NCBI RefSeq assembly: GCF_001434255.1
Contig: NZ_AZEY01000090.1
Coordinates: 317,181 to 381,180 of the forward strand
Length of the DNA stretch: 64,000 nucleotides
Source: Lentilactobacillus diolivorans DSM 14421
GTDB lineage: Bacteria > Bacillota > Bacilli > Lactobacillales > Lactobacillaceae
Reading direction: 5' to 3'
This document shows positions 18,200-27,509 of this stretch, in pieces. Below the pieces are notes generated by a model. It had not been told where the DNA came from and made no database searches. It worked only from the letters and a program-made list of their open reading frames with translations. The first letter of the stretch is position 1. Each line of letters begins with the position of its first letter. The translations under genes and the position numbers were made by a program.

Positions 18200-20638
18200 G
18201 TGAGTAAAATAGAAAATCTAACCCTCGAAGATGTCATGGGGGAACGCTTCAGTAGATATTCTCGTTCAATTATTCAAGAACGAGCCCTACCAGACATTCG
18301 TGATGGATTAAAACCAGTTCAACGCCGAATTTTGTATGCAATGAATAAGGATGGCAACACATATGATAAAGCGTTTCGTAAATCTGCCAAGTCTGTGGGT
18401 AATGTGATGGGTAACTTTCACCCACATGGTGATAGTTCGATTTATGAAGCACTGGTTAGAATGAGTCAGGACTGGAAAGTTCGAGAACCTCTGATTGAAA
18501 TGCATGGGAATAATGGTTCGATGGATGGAGATCCGCCGGCCGCCATGCGATATACGGAAGCTCGTCTGAGCAAAATTTCTAGTGAAATGTTGCGGGACAT
18601 TGATAAAAACACGGTAGATTGGGTACTGAATTTTGATGATACCGAATATGAGCCAACGGTATTGCCATCTAGATTCCCAAACTTGCTGGTTAATGGTTCT
18701 ACGGGAATATCAGCAGGGTATGCAACAGATATTCCGCCTCATAACTTAGGTGAGGTTATCGATGCCGTTTTGTATTTACAGAAGCATCCCAAGGCAACAT
18801 TAGACGATTTAATGGGGTTCGTAAAAGGCCCCGATTTCCCAACTGGGGCTATTGTTCAGGGGATTGACGGCATTAGGAAGGCTTATGAAACCGGTCATGG
18901 AAAGATTATGGTTCGTTCAAGGACGTCAATTGAACCACTAAAGGGAAATAAATCTCAGATTGTAATCACCGAAATTCCTTACGAAGTCAACAAGGCCCAA
19001 CTTGTTAAACGAATTGATGAAATTCGACTTAATAAAAAGATTGAGGGAATTGCTGAAGTTCGTGATCAAAGTGACCGTGAAGGGCTGAGTATCGTGGTTG
19101 AATTAAAACGGGAAGTGGATTCTCAAGGTATTTTGAATTATTTATTTAAGAACACCGATCTCCAAATTTCCTATAATTTCAACATGGTTGCAATTGATCA
19201 TATGCGGCCGGTTCGATTATCCTTAAAACGGATTTTAACTGCATATCTTGACTTTCAACAGAACGTTGTCAAGAAGCGAACCCAATTCGATTTACAAAAG
19301 GCAATGGATCGACAGCATATTGTTGATGGTTTGATTAAAGCCTTATCAATTTTAGATAAGGTGATTAAAACAATCCGTGCCAGCAAGAATCGAAAAGACG
19401 CTCGTGATAACTTAGTTAACGAATACGATTTTTCAGAAAAGCAGGCCGATGCAATTGTAGCCTTACAACTTTATCGATTAACCAACACAGATGTTACTGA
19501 ACTTAAAGCGGAGTCCAAAGAACTTTCTGATCAAATCGCCGGTTTTCAAAAGATTCTAAATAACCCTAGTGAATTAAACAAAGTCTTGGCTAAAGAACTA
19601 CGACAGTTAGCCAAAACTTATCGCAATCCGCGTCGCACGGAAATTCAAAACAAAGTTTCCAATATTAAAATTAGTACCGATGTTATGGTTCCTGACGAAG
19701 ATGTTGTGGTGATGGTCAGTCACGATGGCTATATTAAGCGAAGCAGTCTCCGATCTTATAAGGCGTCATCTAGTGAAAGCGGGCTTAAAGATGAAGATTA
19801 TCCGATCTTTATGGAACAATTAAACGCGCGTGATCATCTGTTTATGTTTACAAACAAAGGTAACTTAATTTATCGGCCGGTTCACGAAATTGCTGATGTT
19901 AAGTGGAAAGATACTGGTGAACATATTTCACAGACAATTGGCTTGGATGCCGATGAAGAAATTATTGGCACGTTCGCCTTTAATTCATTAAAGGAATCGG
20001 GGAACTTTCTGATTGCCACCGATGACGGTCACATTAAACAAACAAGTTTTCAGGATTTGAAGCCGGGCCGAACGTATAAAAATCATGCGTATACCTACGA
20101 AAAATTAAAAGCTGAAAACGCGAAAGTTGTTGCCGTTCAGTATTTGGCAAATCCAGAGCAATCAAGCGAATTATTGCTGATTTCACATCACGGATTGGCT
20201 TTAAGATATGGTTTGGATGAGGTTCCGGTCAACGGCGCCCGAACTACTGGTGTTAAGTCAATGGGGCTGCGCGGCGATGACTTGGTAACCAACCTGCAGC
20301 TTATTCAGCCGAATAGTGTTGTGGCTATTGTGACGCAGCGAGGCGCATTCAAAAAGTTAGCTGTTAAAGAAATTCCAGCTACTTCACGAGCTCGCAAAGG
20401 GGTGATGATTTTACGTGAGTTGAAAGCCCAGCCACATCGAGTTGTTGATTTTGTTGTGATTGACCATGAAGATCAACCATTGGAAGTATTGACAAATCGA
20501 GCGCGCAGCCATGATATATTACCCAAGGAATATTCAGTGGGTGGTCGCTATTCGAATGGTTCTTTTGTGATCGATGTCGATTCAGAAGGTATTCCGAAAC
20601 AAATACGGATAAAGCCTTCAGAACTAACTGTTAATTGA
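18200..20638 (+). CDS. parC: DNA topoisomerase IV subunit A
   Basis: The breakage-reunion subunit. The 812-residue protein has the winged-helix region with the quinolone-resistance segment HPHGDSSIYEA and the catalytic Tyr in AMRYTEARLS. The tower and coiled coil follow, then a C-terminal beta-pinwheel of about 320 residues with degenerate repeats. It starts at GTG 18200 after AGGGGG. It is paired with parE and located within 8 kb of the dif site. Confidence 0.97.
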   Translation: MSKIENLTLEDVMGERFSRYSRSIIQERALPDIRDGLKPVQRRILYAMNKDGNTYDKAFRKSAKSVGNVMGNFHPHGDSSIYEALVRMSQDWKVREPLIEMHGNNGSMDGDPPAAMRYTEARLSKISSEMLRDIDKNTVDWVLNFDDTEYEPTVLPSRFPNLLVNGSTGISAGYATDIPPHNLGEVIDAVLYLQKHPKATLDDLMGFVKGPDFPTGAIVQGIDGIRKAYETGHGKIMVRSRTSIEPLKGNKSQIVITEIPYEVNKAQLVKRIDEIRLNKKIEGIAEVRDQSDREGLSIVVELKREVDSQGILNYLFKNTDLQISYNFNMVAIDHMRPVRLSLKRILTAYLDFQQNVVKKRTQFDLQKAMDRQHIVDGLIKALSILDKVIKTIRASKNRKDARDNLVNEYDFSEKQADAIVALQLYRLTNTDVTELKAESKELSDQIAGFQKILNNPSELNKVLAKELRQLAKTYRNPRRTEIQNKVSNIKISTDVMVPDEDVVVMVSHDGYIKRSSLRSYKASSSESGLKDEDYPIFMEQLNARDHLFMFTNKGNLIYRPVHEIADVKWKDTGEHISQTIGLDADEEIIGTFAFNSLKESGNFLIATDDGHIKQTSFQDLKPGRTYKNHAYTYEKLKAENAKVVAVQYLANPEQSSELLLISHHGLALRYGLDEVPVNGARTTGVKSMGLRGDDLVTNLQLIQPNSVVAIVTQRGAFKKLAVKEIPATSRARKGVMILRELKAQPHRVVDFVVIDHEDQPLEVLTNRARSHDILPKEYSVGGRYSNGSFVIDVDSEGIPKQIRIKPSELTVN

Positions 20639-20773
20639 TTTGAAAATATTAAACACTTTTTAAATAAAGCGCTATATTAATTGATTGTCAGCTGGTTTCG
20701 AATTATTATTAATGTTAAATGATAATAAAAAGGGTATCTAATGGTCGAAATGAGACCACTAAGGAGAGACTGA

Positions 20774-21733
20774 ATGAAAACCACTCAGGAAAATATTTTT
20801 TCTTCCAAGACCTTGTCATATTTTCTTCAGTTAGCCGATACAATGAATTATACTCAGGCCGCTCAGATATTGGGAATCACGCAACCTGCTTTAACGCAAC
20901 AGATTAAGAAACTTGAGCGAACGGTCGGAACATCATTGTTTTATTCGGTAGGTAAGAAACTACGGCTTACGGACGCGGGATACATTATGTTAAAGACGAC
21001 TCATCAGATTTATGATTTACTAAATGATGCAACGGATGAAATTCAACAGGCGACTAGTTCAACGACCGGTGAAATTAACCTTGGAATTTTAGCTTCAATT
21101 GAAACTAAAGTTTTTGAAGATTTTGCTTTGGCGTTATACAAAGAAAATCCGGATTTGGTGATTAATTTTCATATGTTGACTCGTAAGGAAATCTGGGAGA
21201 GTTTGGAAAATAATAAGATTGATCTGGCAATTATGTACTTGCCGGATGAATCAATCAAAAACTGGAAACCATATAGCTCAAAGAAAATCATTTCGGACGA
21301 TTTACTATTTATTCACCATAATCAAGACCTGTCCAAGCGCAAAAAGGTTCGTTTGAAAGATGTTAACGATCGACCGTGGGTCATGTATCCACAGGATTAT
21401 TATCTTAACCAGACCTTACGTGAAACTTTTAAGAATCAGATGGTTGATTTTCCAACAACGGCTGCCAGATATACCATGCCCGAGCAAATTCTTAAGTTTG
21501 CGATTAATACGCGAACTAACACAGCATTACCTAAGTCATATATGCTCAACATTGATCTTAAATCTTTAACAGATGAGGATATTTGGGTAAGTGAATTTGA
21601 CCCGAGGATCAAGTTTGATTTAAAATTTGTTTATCGGAAAAATAAGAATGAAATCCCTCGAATTGGCCGTTTCTTAAGTAAGTTTGATGAATTTCTTTCC
21701 AAAAAAGACTATTTAGACCGATTAGCAAAATAG
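20774..21733 (+). CDS. LysR-type transcriptional regulator
   Basis: A 319-residue protein with an N-terminal winged helix-turn-helix ([35 protein letters not shown], about residues 14-48). The C-terminal periplasmic-binding-like sensor domain begins at [21 protein letters not shown] precedes the ATG. The ligand and targets are unknown. The neighbour ppaC begins 29 bp downstream on the same strand and could be co-transcribed. No divergent gene is present, which is unusual for LysR genes. Confidence 0.88.
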   Translation: MKTTQENIFSSKTLSYFLQLADTMNYTQAAQILGITQPALTQQIKKLERTVGTSLFYSVGKKLRLTDAGYIMLKTTHQIYDLLNDATDEIQQATSSTTGEINLGILASIETKVFEDFALALYKENPDLVINFHMLTRKEIWESLENNKIDLAIMYLPDESIKNWKPYSSKKIISDDLLFIHHNQDLSKRKKVRLKDVNDRPWVMYPQDYYLNQTLRETFKNQMVDFPTTAARYTMPEQILKFAINTRTNTALPKSYMLNIDLKSLTDEDIWVSEFDPRIKFDLKFVYRKNKNEIPRIGRFLSKFDEFLSKKDYLDRLAK

Positions 21734-21762
21734 TTTTAAAAAAATTAAGGGAGATAATGTTA

Positions 21763-22692
21763 ATGAGTAAAGAATTAGTTTTTGGTCACCAAAGCCCCGA
21801 TACTGATGCCATTGTGGCAGCTAAGGCGTTTTCATATCTACAAAATAAATTAGGCTATGATACTGAGGCTGTTGCTTTGGGTGAACCTAATTCGGAAACT
21901 GCTTTTGTGCTAAATTATTTTGATGAACCAACACCACGAATCATTAAAACTGCTAAGAATGAAGTGGACTCAGTCATGTTGGTTGACCATAATGAATTTC
22001 AACAGAGTGTCTCAGATATTAAAGATCTGACAATTACTCACGTTGTTGATCATCATCGAATTTCAAATTTCCAAACCCAGCAACCATTATATTATCGTGC
22101 AGAGCCGGTTGGTTGCTGCAGTACGATTATTGTAAAAATGTTTGATGAAAATAGGGTTGAAATTCCAGTTCAATTGGCTGGATTGATGCTTTCAGCAATT
22201 ATCTCAGATACATTATTGTTAAAGTCACCAACTACCACCGATGAAGATCGAATTGCTGTCAAGACATTAGCTGAAATCGCCGACATTGACTATGAAAAGT
22301 ATGGGATTGAAATGCTTAAAGCTGGAACTAATGTTTCCGCTAAAAGTGATCAAGAGCTAATTGATTCAGATGCCAAGTCCTTTACAATGGGTGGCAAGAG
22401 TGTTCGAATTGATCAAATTAACGTTGTTGATTTCGATGATATTGATAAACGTCAAGATGATATCAAAAAAGTAATGGCTGCTGAGGCTAAAGCCAAGAGT
22501 TATGATTTGTTTTTAGTCTTAGTGACTAATGTTTTAAACAGCGATTCTCGATTAATTGTTGTTGGCGAGCCTACCGAGGCGGTTGAAAAAGCATTTAACA
22601 ATAAGCTTGGTGCCGATGCTACAATGCCGTTACCTGGTGTTGTCTCACGTAAAAAACAAGTTGTGCCACCATTAACCAATGCATTGAGCTAA
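21763..22692 (+). CDS. ppaC: Manganese-dependent inorganic pyrophosphatase
   Basis: Family II pyrophosphatase (DHH superfamily) that splits pyrophosphate from biosynthesis. About 309 residues. The metal-binding motifs are [12 protein letters not shown] (His and Asp), LVDHNE, and VVDHHRI, the DHH signature. The C-terminal DHHA2 domain has SRLIVVG and [14 protein letters not shown]. Of two close ATGs, 21763 is better spaced from GGGAG and gives the common [10 protein letters not shown] start. It follows the LysR gene by 29 bp. Confidence 0.96.
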   Translation: MSKELVFGHQSPDTDAIVAAKAFSYLQNKLGYDTEAVALGEPNSETAFVLNYFDEPTPRIIKTAKNEVDSVMLVDHNEFQQSVSDIKDLTITHVVDHHRISNFQTQQPLYYRAEPVGCCSTIIVKMFDENRVEIPVQLAGLMLSAIISDTLLLKSPTTTDEDRIAVKTLAEIADIDYEKYGIEMLKAGTNVSAKSDQELIDSDAKSFTMGGKSVRIDQINVVDFDDIDKRQDDIKKVMAAEAKAKSYDLFLVLVTNVLNSDSRLIVVGEPTEAVEKAFNNKLGADATMPLPGVVSRKKQVVPPLTNALS

Positions 22693-22725
22693 TTTAACAG
22701 TTCATCTTTACAAGTAGGAATCAGA

Positions 22726-22835
22726 GTGAGACAAAAGGCGGTTAACTTCCAGAGTACAACTGGATTATCCGAATATTCCGGGCTTGAATATTGGGATAAT
22801 TCGGTTGTACGGCAGGAAGTTGCCTTTTATCTCAC
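22726..22835. repeat. 110-bp near-palindromic intergenic element
   Basis: Two arms of about 50 bp. GTGAGACAAAAGGC, AACTTCC, GTACAAC and ATTATCC with AATATTC in the left arm match in order the reverse complement of the right arm, which ends at CTCAC (22835). The loop is about 7 nt (CGGGCTT). It has no plausible gene, although a 65-codon frame crosses it. It resembles short palindromic repeats of lactobacilli. Whether it is a mobile repeat, processed RNA or terminator part is open. Confidence 0.75.
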
Positions 22836-22870
22836 GTTTCGACTCGGTAATAATCGTGATTACACAAATA

Positions 22871-22912
22871 GGGGCTGGGACAAAATTACTTTTGTCCCAG
22901 CCCCATTTTTTT
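22871..22912 (+). terminator. Strong terminator before msrB
   Basis: GGGGCTGGGACAAAA pairs exactly with TTTTGTCCCAGCCCC around TTAC, followed by seven T. This GC-rich hairpin type is common in lactobacilli. It closes the LysR-ppaC unit together with the palindrome just upstream. Confidence 0.92.
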
Positions 22913-22913
22913 G

Positions 22914-22942
22914 TTTACATTAAATAACATCCCCCATATAAT
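22914..22942 (+). promoter_or_regulatory. Promoter for msrB-msrA
   Basis: -35 TTTACA (22914-22919), 17-bp spacer, -10 TATAAT (22937-22942). It starts directly after the terminator T-run and is followed by an operator-like palindrome. Confidence 0.8.
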
Positions 22943-22951
22943 ATGAGGTAG

Positions 22952-22971
22952 ATACATTGTACACAATGTAT
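22952..22971. promoter_or_regulatory. Operator-like palindrome at the msrB transcription start
   Basis: ATACATTGT and ACAATGTAT form perfect 9-bp arms around AC. It sits 9 bp after the -10 box and 14 bp before the ribosome site, where a bound repressor would block transcription. The regulator is not identifiable from sequence. Confidence 0.6.
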
Positions 22972-22996
22972 TCGTATGACAATCTGGAGGTATGAG

Positions 22997-23425
22997 ATGA
23001 AAGATAATGAGTTGAAAAATAAATTAACACCAAAACAATATGAAGTTACTCAGCAAAAGGGAACTGAAGCACCTTTCAGCGGTAAGTATGACAACTTCTA
23101 TGAAGATGGTATCTACGTTGATGTTGTGAGTGGAGAACCATTGTTTTCATCGAAAGACAAATATGATGCCGGTTGCGGATGGCCGTCATTTACTCATCCA
23201 ATTGATCTCGACCACATTGACCAACACACTGATTTGTCTCACGGCATGATTCGCCAAGAGGTTCAAAGTAAAGACGCCAAGTCGCATTTAGGACATGTTT
23301 TTCCTGATGGGCCCAAGGATGCCGGTGGTCAGCGGTATTGTATCAATTCTGCTGCATTAAAATTTATTCCGGTTGATCAATTGGATCAGAACGGCTATGG
23401 TCAATATAAAGAAATCTTTAAGTAG
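22997..23425 (+). CDS. msrB: Peptide-methionine (R)-S-oxide reductase MsrB
   Basis: Repairs oxidised methionine (R form). A 142-residue protein with [21 protein letters not shown] and the catalytic Cys in RYCINSAAL. The two CxxC zinc motifs of some MsrBs are absent, which places it in the zinc-free class. The frame extends to 22976, but ATG 22997 is correctly spaced from GGAGG (22986-22990). msrA follows 13 bp later, so both stereo-isomers are handled by one operon. Confidence 0.95.
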   Translation: MKDNELKNKLTPKQYEVTQQKGTEAPFSGKYDNFYEDGIYVDVVSGEPLFSSKDKYDAGCGWPSFTHPIDLDHIDQHTDLSHGMIRQEVQSKDAKSHLGHVFPDGPKDAGGQRYCINSAALKFIPVDQLDQNGYGQYKEIFK

Positions 23426-23438
23426 GGGTGTTTGATTA

Positions 23439-23969
23439 ATGGAAGAGACAGCAATATTTGCAGGTGGTTGTTTTTGGTGTATGGTTAAGCCATTCGATAC
23501 AATGCCTGGTATCAAAAAGGTAATTTCCGGATATACCGGCGGTCACGTTGCCAATCCAACGTATGAACAAGTTTCTAGTCATACAACCGGCCATACTGAG
23601 GCAGTTAAGGTGATCTTTGATCCAGAAGCCATTAGTTATAAACGGCTTGTCCAGATTTATTGGCAACAGACTGATCCGACAGACGCGATGGGTCAGTTCC
23701 AAGATCGCGGTGATAATTATCGACCGGTTATCTTTGTTAAGGATGATGTCCAGAGAAAAATTGCCGAAGCTTCAAGGAATGCCTTAGCCGAAAGTGGCAT
23801 GTTTGATGACCCCATCGTGACTAAAATTGAGGACGCCAAGCCTTTTTATCCCGCGGAACCGGAACATCAACAGTTTTATAAGAAAAATCCATTGAGGTTT
23901 CAAATGGAAGAAGCAGGCGGACGAGCAAAATTTGTCAAGACTCATTGGAAGGTTAATAAAACTAATTAA
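23439..23969 (+). CDS. msrA: Peptide-methionine (S)-S-oxide reductase MsrA
   Basis: Repairs the S form of methionine sulfoxide. A 176-residue protein with the catalytic Cys in AGGCFWCM (residues 8-15), [26 protein letters not shown], and the family's [12 protein letters not shown] block. It lies downstream of msrB in a two-gene unit with a terminator after it. Confidence 0.96.
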   Translation: MEETAIFAGGCFWCMVKPFDTMPGIKKVISGYTGGHVANPTYEQVSSHTTGHTEAVKVIFDPEAISYKRLVQIYWQQTDPTDAMGQFQDRGDNYRPVIFVKDDVQRKIAEASRNALAESGMFDDPIVTKIEDAKPFYPAEPEHQQFYKKNPLRFQMEEAGGRAKFVKTHWKVNKTN

Positions 23970-23971
23970 TG

Positions 23972-24021
23972 AAATAAGCCGAAACCACTTTCTCTAGAAG
24001 AAAATTGGCTTCGGCTTATTT
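23972..24021 (+). terminator. Terminator between msrA and mutY
   Basis: AAATAAGCCGAAACCA pairs with TGGCTTCGGCTTATTT (imperfect centre). The right arm ends in a short T-run. Confidence 0.75.
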
Positions 24022-24036
24022 AAAAGGAGAATCAAG

Positions 24037-25170
24037 ATGATTGAATGGTCACCCGAAAAGATCAAGGGCTTTCAAAAAGCGTTGCTGAATTGGTATGATC
24101 AAAATAAACGCGATTTACCATGGCGTGTGGATCACGACCCGTATCATGTTTGGATTTCAGAAATTATGCTGCAACAAACCCAAGTTCAAACTGTCATTCC
24201 ATATTATCAGCGGTTCATGAAACTATTTCCCACTGTTGGCCAGTTGGCAAAAGCAGACGAATCGGTGCTCTTGAAAGCATGGGAAGGACTAGGGTATTAT
24301 TCGCGTGCCCGTCATTTACAAACAGCAGCCCGTCAAATAGTGACCGACTATGGTGGCCAGTGGCCACAGACAATTGATGGTCTTAAATCGCTTTCCGGTG
24401 TTGGACCTTATACCGCTGGGGCAATTGCAAGTATTGCTTTTAATCAACCCGTTCCGGCTGTTGATGGTAATGCATTTCGAGTTTTTTCCCGATTATTTAA
24501 AATTGATGCTGATATTGCTAAACCCCAAACCCGTCACCTATTTGAAAAAGTCATCCAAAATGTTATTTCCAGGGATCGCCCGGGCGACTTTAATCAAGCA
24601 ATTATGGATTTGGGTGCTAGCTATATGAGTGCTAAGAATCCGGATACTGTCCATTCTCCCGTTAAACAGTTTGATCAAGCATATTTAGATGGTGAAGAGG
24701 ATAAGTATCCGGTTAAGTCAAAGAAAAAACGACCGGTTCAAGTGAACTACTTTGGACTAATCATTCATTCCAGCAAAGGATTTTTATTTGAGCAGCGTCC
24801 CAGTGATGGCATTTTAAGCCATTTTTTGATGTTTCCATTAATTAAGGCCGACGAATTGGATAATCAAAAGCGATCAGTCCAAAAAATATCAAGTGATGAA
24901 ATAATTGATACTATTTTTCAAAGTTGGGTATCGACTTATCAACTCCAGTTAATTGATCTAGCATTTGTGGACAGTCAAAAAGTATCGCATACGTTTACTC
25001 ATCAAAAATGGCAAATCACTTTATTGGAAGCAACTTTACCATCAAATAGTGATTTGAGTTATTTTCCAGGTAAATGGGTTCCCCAAGACCAGTTTTCGAC
25101 GATTGCATTTTCAAAGGTTCAATCAAAGATGTGGGCTGCATACCAACAAAAAATACCAAAGACAAATTAA
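24037..25170 (+). CDS. mutY: Adenine DNA glycosylase MutY, without iron-sulfur cluster
   Basis: Removes A mispaired with 8-oxoguanine. The 377-residue protein has catalytic Glu42 (SEIMLQQTQV), the helix-hairpin-helix SLSGVGPYTAG (118-128) and Asp143 (VDGNAFRVF). A C-terminal NUDIX-like domain for 8-oxoG recognition starts at about residue 232. The four Cys that hold the 4Fe-4S cluster in most MutYs are missing: the matching segment MDLGASYMSAKNPDTVHSPV has none, and I find no Cys in the whole protein. Cluster-free MutYs are known in anaerobes and lactic acid bacteria. It converges with xerS, 10 bp away. Confidence 0.94.
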   Translation: MIEWSPEKIKGFQKALLNWYDQNKRDLPWRVDHDPYHVWISEIMLQQTQVQTVIPYYQRFMKLFPTVGQLAKADESVLLKAWEGLGYYSRARHLQTAARQIVTDYGGQWPQTIDGLKSLSGVGPYTAGAIASIAFNQPVPAVDGNAFRVFSRLFKIDADIAKPQTRHLFEKVIQNVISRDRPGDFNQAIMDLGASYMSAKNPDTVHSPVKQFDQAYLDGEEDKYPVKSKKKRPVQVNYFGLIIHSSKGFLFEQRPSDGILSHFLMFPLIKADELDNQKRSVQKISSDEIIDTIFQSWVSTYQLQLIDLAFVDSQKVSHTFTHQKWQITLLEATLPSNSDLSYFPGKWVPQDQFSTIAFSKVQSKMWAAYQQKIPKTN

Positions 25171-25180
25171 ATAAATCTGG

Positions 25181-26275
25181 TTACTTATGGTCTTCTTTGT
25201 GCAAATCATCCAAGGCTTTTTTCTGAGTTGTGTCGACAATATGTGTGTATAATCCAGTTGCTTTGGTTGAGGATTGACCAAGTTGAGTGGCAACAAGATG
25301 TTCGTTATTGGTTTCCAAATACAGCTTTGAGGCTAGTGTATGTCTAAGTTTGTGAGGGGTAATTCGCACGTGATTGAACGCTTGCGAGTATTTTGCGACT
25401 AGTAGTTCGACAGTTGCTGTTGATATTCGCCTAGGTTGGTCCGCCCCTTTTGTTAAAAAGAGGGCAGGGGTAACCTTAGTTGCGTGATAATGTTGCTTGC
25501 GAATAGCGAGATATGGTTCAATATATGGCATTACCCAGTTCGCAATTGGAACAGAATCCCGTTTGCCACCTTTACGCTGAACCGAAACGGTTGCCTTAGT
25601 GAGGTTGATATCCTTTACGTTAGCGTTAACAAGTTCAGAGACTCGAATCCCGGTTCCAAGCATTAAAGCGTTGATTGCCACGTCCCGTTGACGGTCACGT
25701 TCATACATCTTGTGAACACGTTTTCCTTTAATTTGTTTCGGATAATCATTCAAAATAAAATCCAGGTAATGAACATCCGCGTTGCCGAGCATTAATTTAT
25801 CTTTAATATTACGAGCACGCGTCTGATAGGTTTCACTATCAGGAACTAAAGCAATTTTTTTCATTACATTTCGATAAAAGTATGGCTCGCCGTCAGCGTT
25901 TTCCGATTCTTCAGTCAGATACCTAAAAAGTGCTGAAAGTGCATTTAACGATCGATTCACGGTTCGATGGGATAGCGTTCCTTGTGGGTTTTTAGCTGTT
26001 TGCTTACCACGATTGAGTAGAAACGCTTTGTATAACTCCATGTCCTGTTTACGGAACTTTTCAAGGTCAGTTAATGAAATCATAGCCATAGTGGAGGCAT
26101 TTGTTACACCGGTTTCAATCATCCAGGCGAAGAAGCGGTGAAATTCATTGAGGTATTGATATAAGGTTGCTGGAGATAAGGGAATCGTTGATTTTTCTAG
26201 ATAGTAATCTTGAACATAGTTGGGCATTTCCTGAATAAGTGTCTCATTATTAGCAATGTAGCTGGATTTTTTCAT
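25181..26275 (-). CDS. xerS: Tyrosine recombinase XerS
   Basis: A 364-residue recombinase whose whole length follows streptococcal XerS, the single-protein system that resolves chromosome dimers at difSL. Matching blocks include MPNYVQDYYLEKS, LTEESENADGEPYFYRNVMKK, QRKGGKRDSVPIA and ITPHKLRHTLASKLY. Catalytic residues seen are Arg211, Lys235 or Lys238, His308, Arg311 and Tyr343. The usual second His in LGH is Gln334 here (QLGQSST). AAGGAG precedes ATG. The upstream gap holds a 46-bp palindrome with Xer-site geometry. Finding XerS together with the CodV-type XerC at 11.5 kb is noteworthy. Confidence 0.9.
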   Translation of the reverse strand: MKKSSYIANNETLIQEMPNYVQDYYLEKSTIPLSPATLYQYLNEFHRFFAWMIETGVTNASTMAMISLTDLEKFRKQDMELYKAFLLNRGKQTAKNPQGTLSHRTVNRSLNALSALFRYLTEESENADGEPYFYRNVMKKIALVPDSETYQTRARNIKDKLMLGNADVHYLDFILNDYPKQIKGKRVHKMYERDRQRDVAINALMLGTGIRVSELVNANVKDINLTKATVSVQRKGGKRDSVPIANWVMPYIEPYLAIRKQHYHATKVTPALFLTKGADQPRRISTATVELLVAKYSQAFNHVRITPHKLRHTLASKLYLETNNEHLVATQLGQSSTKATGLYTHIVDTTQKKALDDLHKEDHK

Positions 26276-26346
26276 TGTAAAACTCCTTAATTGGATTTAA
26301 ATAGAAACGGCTAAAATCATGTTTTTGGGTGGGGCGTTTTTATTTT

Positions 26347-26392
26347 TATAATATAACTTGATAAAAGGACAATTTTATTAAGTTATATTATA
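26347..26392. other. 46-bp palindrome upstream of xerS, candidate XerS recombination site
   Basis: Two 20-bp arms match as inverted repeats at 19 of 20 positions around a 6-bp centre GGACAA. The inner 28 bp (26356-26383) has left arm ACTTGATAAAA and right arm TTTTATTAAGT, the 11-6-11 design of Xer sites. Its arms agree with those of the dif site at 27510 at 16 of 22 positions. It lies 72 bp from the xerS start, as difSL does next to xerS in streptococci. An operator for the divergent xerS/licD promoters is the main alternative. Confidence 0.6.
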
Positions 26393-26539
26393 TCATATTA
26401 TTACCGTTATTTTGGATAATTAAAGATCAAAATATTTGACCATCAAGTTAAAACTCCATAAGATAGCATAGACGAACAAAAAATAGTCGAAAGAGGTTTT
26501 TAAATGAAATAAGGATTAATAAATTAAGGGGGCTTTCAT

Positions 26540-27406
26540 ATGATGGTTGATATGAAGCAAATTCACGGAATTCAGCTGGAAATATTGAAGCAAGTCGCAC
26601 GTTTGAGTTCCAAGCACCATATCAAATATTTTATGACCGGAGGCTCCGCAATCGGCGCCGTCCGGCATCAAGGATTTATTCCGTGGGACGACGATATTGA
26701 TATCGGATTTACTCGACATGATTTTGAAAAGTTTTTAAGAGTTGCACCAGGAGAATTCAGATCAACTAACTATTTTGTTGAAGAAAATCGTTTGAATCCT
26801 GCTTATGAATATGATTTTGCCAAGGTGATGTTTAAAGGAACTGAAATATTGGAGCGTGGCCGTGAAGAAGCAAAATCATTTAATGGTATTTTTATTGATG
26901 TTTTTCCGTTTGATAAAATGCCCGCAGCCAAACATCAGCAAGTGGCTCAAAGCCAGGCGCTTCAAGCTATCTTACAGGAAATTCGCCGTCGATTTTACCC
27001 GGACCTATACCCAAATATGTCTTTAGACCCTAAATACGTTGACATGACAATAGATCAGCTGTATAAATTACGTTTGCAGATCATGGTTAAATATGATCGT
27101 GATCCGTCACTCGCATACGTCAATTTATCATCACCATATAAATACGGTAAAGAACGAATTCTGCCTGCTGAGATGCATCGTTTTACTGAAATGAAATTTG
27201 AAAATTTACGAGTTCCTGTTTTATCAGCATACGATTCGTACTTAACACGGCTTTATGGTAACTATATGAAATTACCACCGGTTGAGAAACGCATTCAGCG
27301 TCACATTTTAAAAGCTTCCGTTGATAATCCACAAGAACTGTCGGAGAATGAACCAGATAGTCAAATAGAAAAGCATCGAAATGGATTTGAAGCCGAAGCA
27401 AGTTAA
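26540..27406 (+). CDS. LicD family phosphotransferase
   Basis: A 288-residue protein of the LicD/nucleotidyltransferase-like family that attaches phosphorylated groups such as phosphocholine to surface glycans and teichoic acids. The hallmark GGSAIGAVRHQGFIPWDDDIDIGF is at residues 34-57. FNGIFIDVFPFDKMP follows at about 114-128. A strong AAGGGGG precedes ATG 26540, and a second ATG is directly next to it. It stands alone, divergent from xerS, between the two Xer-type sites. Its actual acceptor is unknown. Confidence 0.85.
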   Translation: MMVDMKQIHGIQLEILKQVARLSSKHHIKYFMTGGSAIGAVRHQGFIPWDDDIDIGFTRHDFEKFLRVAPGEFRSTNYFVEENRLNPAYEYDFAKVMFKGTEILERGREEAKSFNGIFIDVFPFDKMPAAKHQQVAQSQALQAILQEIRRRFYPDLYPNMSLDPKYVDMTIDQLYKLRLQIMVKYDRDPSLAYVNLSSPYKYGKERILPAEMHRFTEMKFENLRVPVLSAYDSYLTRLYGNYMKLPPVEKRIQRHILKASVDNPQELSENEPDSQIEKHRNGFEAEAS

Positions 27407-27452
27407 GCGTATAATTTTAGACATTAAAATAACTTTTAGTCATATTTAATAG

Positions 27453-27497
27453 GAACGTCAGTTGGTCGTATTTTTGACCGTCTGAACGTTTCTTTTT
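27453..27497 (+). terminator. Terminator after licD
   Basis: GAACGTCAGTTGGTC pairs with GACCGTCTGAACGTT (one bulge, one mismatch) around a T-rich loop, followed by TTTCTTTTT. Confidence 0.75.
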
Positions 27498-27509
27498 GAT
27501 TAAGCACTT

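Noticed and set aside
20748..20766. Inverted repeat TGGTC...GACCA before the LysR gene
   Set aside because: Only 5-bp arms, too short to claim as an operator without comparison.
22726..22923. 65-codon plus frame between ppaC and msrB
   Set aside because: It runs through a long palindrome and a terminator and has no ribosome site.
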